From: Actinocatenispora comari
GTDB lineage: Bacteria; Actinomycetota; Actinomycetes; Mycobacteriales; Micromonosporaceae
Assembly: GCF_017312725.1 (NCBI RefSeq)
Contig: NZ_BOPO01000028.1
Location: forward strand, 53,811 to 117,810
Reading direction: 5' to 3'
Length of the DNA stretch: 64,000 nt
Positions 61,829 through 64,000 of this stretch are shown here, piece by piece. Position numbers and translations under genes: made by a program. The notes under the pieces were generated by a model. It searched no databases. It saw only the letters and a program-made list of their open reading frames with translations, and was not told the DNA's origin. Every line of letters begins with the position of its first letter. Within the stretch, counting starts at the first letter, position 1.

Positions 61829-63681
61829 CCGTGCAGTTGCCGGTGGCGACGCCGGCCCAGGTCCGGCGGTACGCGCGGACACTCGCCCGGCGGCACCCGA
61901 AGGCGCTGGCGACCGCGCTGGTGCTGCACGCGCTGGCGGCGATCGCCGGGCTCGGCGCACCGCGGTTGCTCGGCAACCTGGTCCAGGCGGTACAGGACGG
62001 AACCACCCGGGTCACCGTGGACAAGGTGGCGCTGGCGATCGCGGCCTTCGTGATCGGCCAGTCGGTGCTGACCCGCTTCGCCCGGCTGGTCTCGTTCCGG
62101 CTCGGCGAGCGGGTGCTGGCCGAGCTGCGCGAGGAGTTCGTCCGCCGGGTGCTGGCCCTGCCACTGTCCACAGTGGAGCGGGCCGGCACCGGCGACCTGC
62201 TGACCCGTACCTCCCGGGACGTCGACGCGCTCGCCCGCACGGTCCGGTTCGCGGTGCCGGAGACGCTGATCGCGCTGGTCACGACCGTGCTCACACTCGG
62301 CGCGCTGGCGCTGGTCGGCCCGCTCGTCGCGCTGCCCTGCCTGATCGCGGTGCCGATCCTGTGGGCGTCCACCCGCTGGTACCTGCGCCGCGCGACCGCC
62401 GGCTACCTGCGCGAGAACGCGGCGTACTCGGACGTCAACGAGGGGCTCGCCGAGACCGTCGAGGGTGCCCGTACCGTCGAGGCGATGCGCCTTGCCCGGC
62501 AACGGATCCGGCGCACCGACGGCGACATCGGGAGGTCGTTCGCGGCCGAGCGGTACACGCTGTGGCTGCGCTCGGTGTGGTTCCCGGCCGCGGAGGTCAG
62601 CTACGTGATCCCGGTGGTGGCCACGCTGCTGGTCGGCGGGCTGCTGTACACGCACGGGATGGCGAGCCTCGGCCAGGTCACCGCGGCCACCCTCTACGTG
62701 CAGCAACTGATCGACCCGGTCGACCGGCTGCTGTCCTGGCTGGACGAGCTGCAGGTCGGCGGCGCCTCACTGGCCCGCCTGCTCGGCGTCTCCGCCGGCT
62801 CCGCCGAGCCGCGGTCGGCCGACGACCCCGACGGTGTCCGGTCGGCTGCCGACTCCGCCGGCTCCGCCGGCTCCGCCGAGGCGCGGTCGGCCGACGACTC
62901 CGACGGTGCCCGGTCGGCCGCCGACTACCCGCGGGCCGGAGCCGGCGTTGCGCCGGCGCTGGTCGCGACCGGGGTGCATTACTCCTATGTGGACGGTCGG
63001 GATGTGTTGCGCGGCATCGACCTGACGGTACGACCGGGCGAGCGGCTGGCGATGGTCGGCCCGTCCGGGGCCGGCAAGTCGACGCTGGGCCGGCTGCTCG
63101 CCGGCATCCACCCGCCGCGGGCCGGCTCGGTGACGATCGGTGGCGTACCGCTGGTCTCGCTGCCGCTGGACCGCCGGCGCCGCGAGGTGGCCCTGGTGAC
63201 CCAGGAACACCACGTGTTCGTCGGTACCGTCGCCGACAACGTGTCGCTGCCCCGGCCGGACGCCACCGAGGCCGAGGTACGTGCCGCGCTGCGCGCCGTC
63301 GACGCGCTCGGCTGGGCCGACGCGCTGCCGGACGGGTTGGGCACTCTGGTCGGCTCCGGCGGTACCGAGCTGTCCGCCGCGCAGGCGCAGCAGTTGGCGC
63401 TCGCCCGGCTGGTGCTCGCCGACCCGCACACGCTGGTACTCGACGAGGCGACGTCGCTGATCGATCCGCGCGCCGCCCGGCACCTGGAACGCTCGCTCGG
63501 CGCCGTACTGGCCGGCCGTACCGTGATCGCGATCGCGCACCGGCTGCACACCGCGCACGACGCGGACCGGGTCGCCGTCGTGGCCGACGGCCGCATCGTC
63601 GAGCTGGGCCCGCACGCCGACCTGGTCGCCGCCGGCGGCGACTACGCCGCCCTCTGGGACTCCTGGCACGGCCGCCACTGA
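61825..63681 (+). CDS. ABC exporter subunit with an intact Walker pair
   Basis: 618 residues from an ATG overlapping the previous stop. Six membrane segments are followed by an ATPase domain with canonical Walker A GPSGAGKST (about 412-420) and Walker B TLVLDEATSLID (about 536-547), but the ABC signature is changed to ELSAAQAQQLALARL in place of LSGGQ. With the partner's intact signature it can make one complete ATP site; the second site is degenerate on both sides. Between membrane and ATPase domains lies an Ser/Ala/Asp repeat segment of 45 residues. Substrate unknown; such pairs export drugs, peptides or lipids. Confidence 0.87.
   Translation: MTVQLPVATPAQVRRYARTLARRHPKALATALVLHALAAIAGLGAPRLLGNLVQAVQDGTTRVTVDKVALAIAAFVIGQSVLTRFARLVSFRLGERVLAELREEFVRRVLALPLSTVERAGTGDLLTRTSRDVDALARTVRFAVPETLIALVTTVLTLGALALVGPLVALPCLIAVPILWASTRWYLRRATAGYLRENAAYSDVNEGLAETVEGARTVEAMRLARQRIRRTDGDIGRSFAAERYTLWLRSVWFPAAEVSYVIPVVATLLVGGLLYTHGMASLGQVTAATLYVQQLIDPVDRLLSWLDELQVGGASLARLLGVSAGSAEPRSADDPDGVRSAADSAGSAGSAEARSADDSDGARSAADYPRAGAGVAPALVATGVHYSYVDGRDVLRGIDLTVRPGERLAMVGPSGAGKSTLGRLLAGIHPPRAGSVTIGGVPLVSLPLDRRRREVALVTQEHHVFVGTVADNVSLPRPDATEAEVRAALRAVDALGWADALPDGLGTLVGSGGTELSAAQAQQLALARLVLADPHTLVLDEATSLIDPRAARHLERSLGAVLAGRTVIAIAHRLHTAHDADRVAVVADGRIVELGPHADLVAAGGDYAALWDSWHGRH
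62791..62926 (+). repeat. Duplicated Ser/Ala/Asp coding segment
   Basis: Two adjacent copies, about 63 and 72 bases, encode SAGSAEPRSADDPDGVRSAAD and a longer SAGSAGSAEARSADDSDG continuation. The difference is one extra SAG unit. The segment links membrane and ATPase domains. Confidence 0.7.
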
Positions 63682-63766
63682 CCGTCACCGCGTTTGCCCG
63701 GAGCGCTCGGATTCGGGTGCTGTTGCGGGGATCGGTGATGATGTCGACCGACCTGCTGGAGGCATC

Positions 63767-64000
63767 GTGGCCGATCCGTCCCCATCCGACCAGCCGCACC
63801 CGGCGGGCGAACCCGACGAGCCGGCTGCCGCGGGCGAGTCCGACGAGTCGCGTCCGCCGGGCGAACCCGACGAGCCGCGTCCGCCGGCGGAGTCCGACGG
63901 GCGTGGCGCGCCCGGCGAGCCTGACGAGCCGGGTGCGGCGGGCGGTTCCGGCGAGTCGGGCGCGGCCGGCGACTCGGGGGAGGGCGGCGGGTGCCGCGGG
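63767..64000 (+). CDS. Low-complexity acidic protein, 3' end outside window
   Basis: Open from a GTG with GGAGG five bases upstream to the right edge, 78 codons. The visible part reads MADPSPSDQPHPAGEPDEPAA and continues as imperfect repeats of GEPDEP and GESDES. It is presumably the disordered N-terminal arm of a larger, probably membrane-bound, protein. The function cannot be inferred. Confidence 0.6.
   Translation, partial: MADPSPSDQPHPAGEPDEPAAAGESDESRPPGEPDEPRPPAESDGRGAPGEPDEPGAAGGSGESGAAGDSGEGGGCRG

Noticed and set aside
1..64000. CRISPR arrays, rRNA genes, prophage or transposase genes
   Set aside because: No regular repeat-spacer pattern, rRNA sequence, integrase, capsid or transposase motif was found.

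Overview
The window is chromosomal DNA of a very GC-rich actinobacterium. GTG and TTG starts are frequent, GTGA/ATGA/TAATG gene overlaps are common, and the ribosomal protein set includes zinc-type S4, S14 and L36. Gene order and neighbours (DUF1707, AAA proteins with a DUF5925-like N-terminus, the rplM-rpsI-glmM-glmS-acpS-nnr-alr-tsaE-tsaB-rimI-tsaD order) suggest Micromonosporales; that placement is inference. No transposase, integrase, rRNA or CRISPR array was seen.

Layout. 1-9342: most of the S10-spc operon (rplC, cut by the left edge, to rplO), closed by a 14-bp hairpin. 9544-13196: secY, adk, map and a DUF1707 membrane protein. 13434-18233: infA, rpmJ, the alpha operon (rpsM, rpsK, rpsD, rpoA, rplQ) and truA. 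18340-20420: a GNAT gene, a highly unusual tRNA-like array on the minus strand, and an unrecognised 243-residue protein upstream of it. 20631-31523: an accessory stretch with an AraC-type regulator, a TIGR03086-type protein, a proline/glycine-rich membrane protein, a methyltransferase, an ABC-F ATPase, two tandem AAA ATPases, a secreted peptidase and an MFS carrier. 31809-39050: rplM-rpsI, glmM and glmS, with a LysR/EamA/YCII group between glmM and glmS. 39082-49145: divergent regulator-enzyme pairs, an aldo/keto reductase, an Hsp70-like protein and a prolyl oligopeptidase. 49326-57452: acpS, nnr, alr, a hydrolase, tsaE, tsaB, rimI and tsaD. 57449-64000: a MITE-like element, a small monooxygenase-fold protein, a HAD phosphatase, a GNAT and a heterodimeric ABC exporter; the last gene runs off the right edge.

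Main discovery. On the minus strand between about 19522 and 19021 there are three consecutive tRNA-like units in which the 3' half (anticodon 3' strand, variable loop, T arm, 3' acceptor strand) precedes the 5' half (5' acceptor strand, D arm, anticodon 5' strand). Read in this permuted order, acceptor stems pair 7/7, 7/7 and 6/7, and anticodon stems pair 5/5 in units 2 and 3. Read in the ordinary order, neither acceptor nor anticodon stems pair. The array has a candidate promoter, strong leader hairpins and a 12-bp terminator hairpin. Permuted tRNA genes are known to me from algae and some archaea; I know of no bacterial chain like this one. Whether mature, ligated tRNAs are made, or the RNA works as a tRNA mimic, cannot be told from sequence. 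The 243-residue protein encoded just upstream on the same strand is the obvious candidate partner.

How the genes work together. Most of the window serves translation: ribosomal proteins, IF-1, RNA polymerase alpha, protein export and N-terminal methionine removal, tRNA pseudouridylation (TruA), t6A formation (TsaB, TsaD, TsaE) and ribosomal protein acetylation (RimI). A second theme is cell-wall precursor supply (GlmS, GlmM, Alr) with AcpS and NAD(P)HX repair (Nnr). The accessory genes between these blocks look like strain- or genus-level insertions into an otherwise conserved order.
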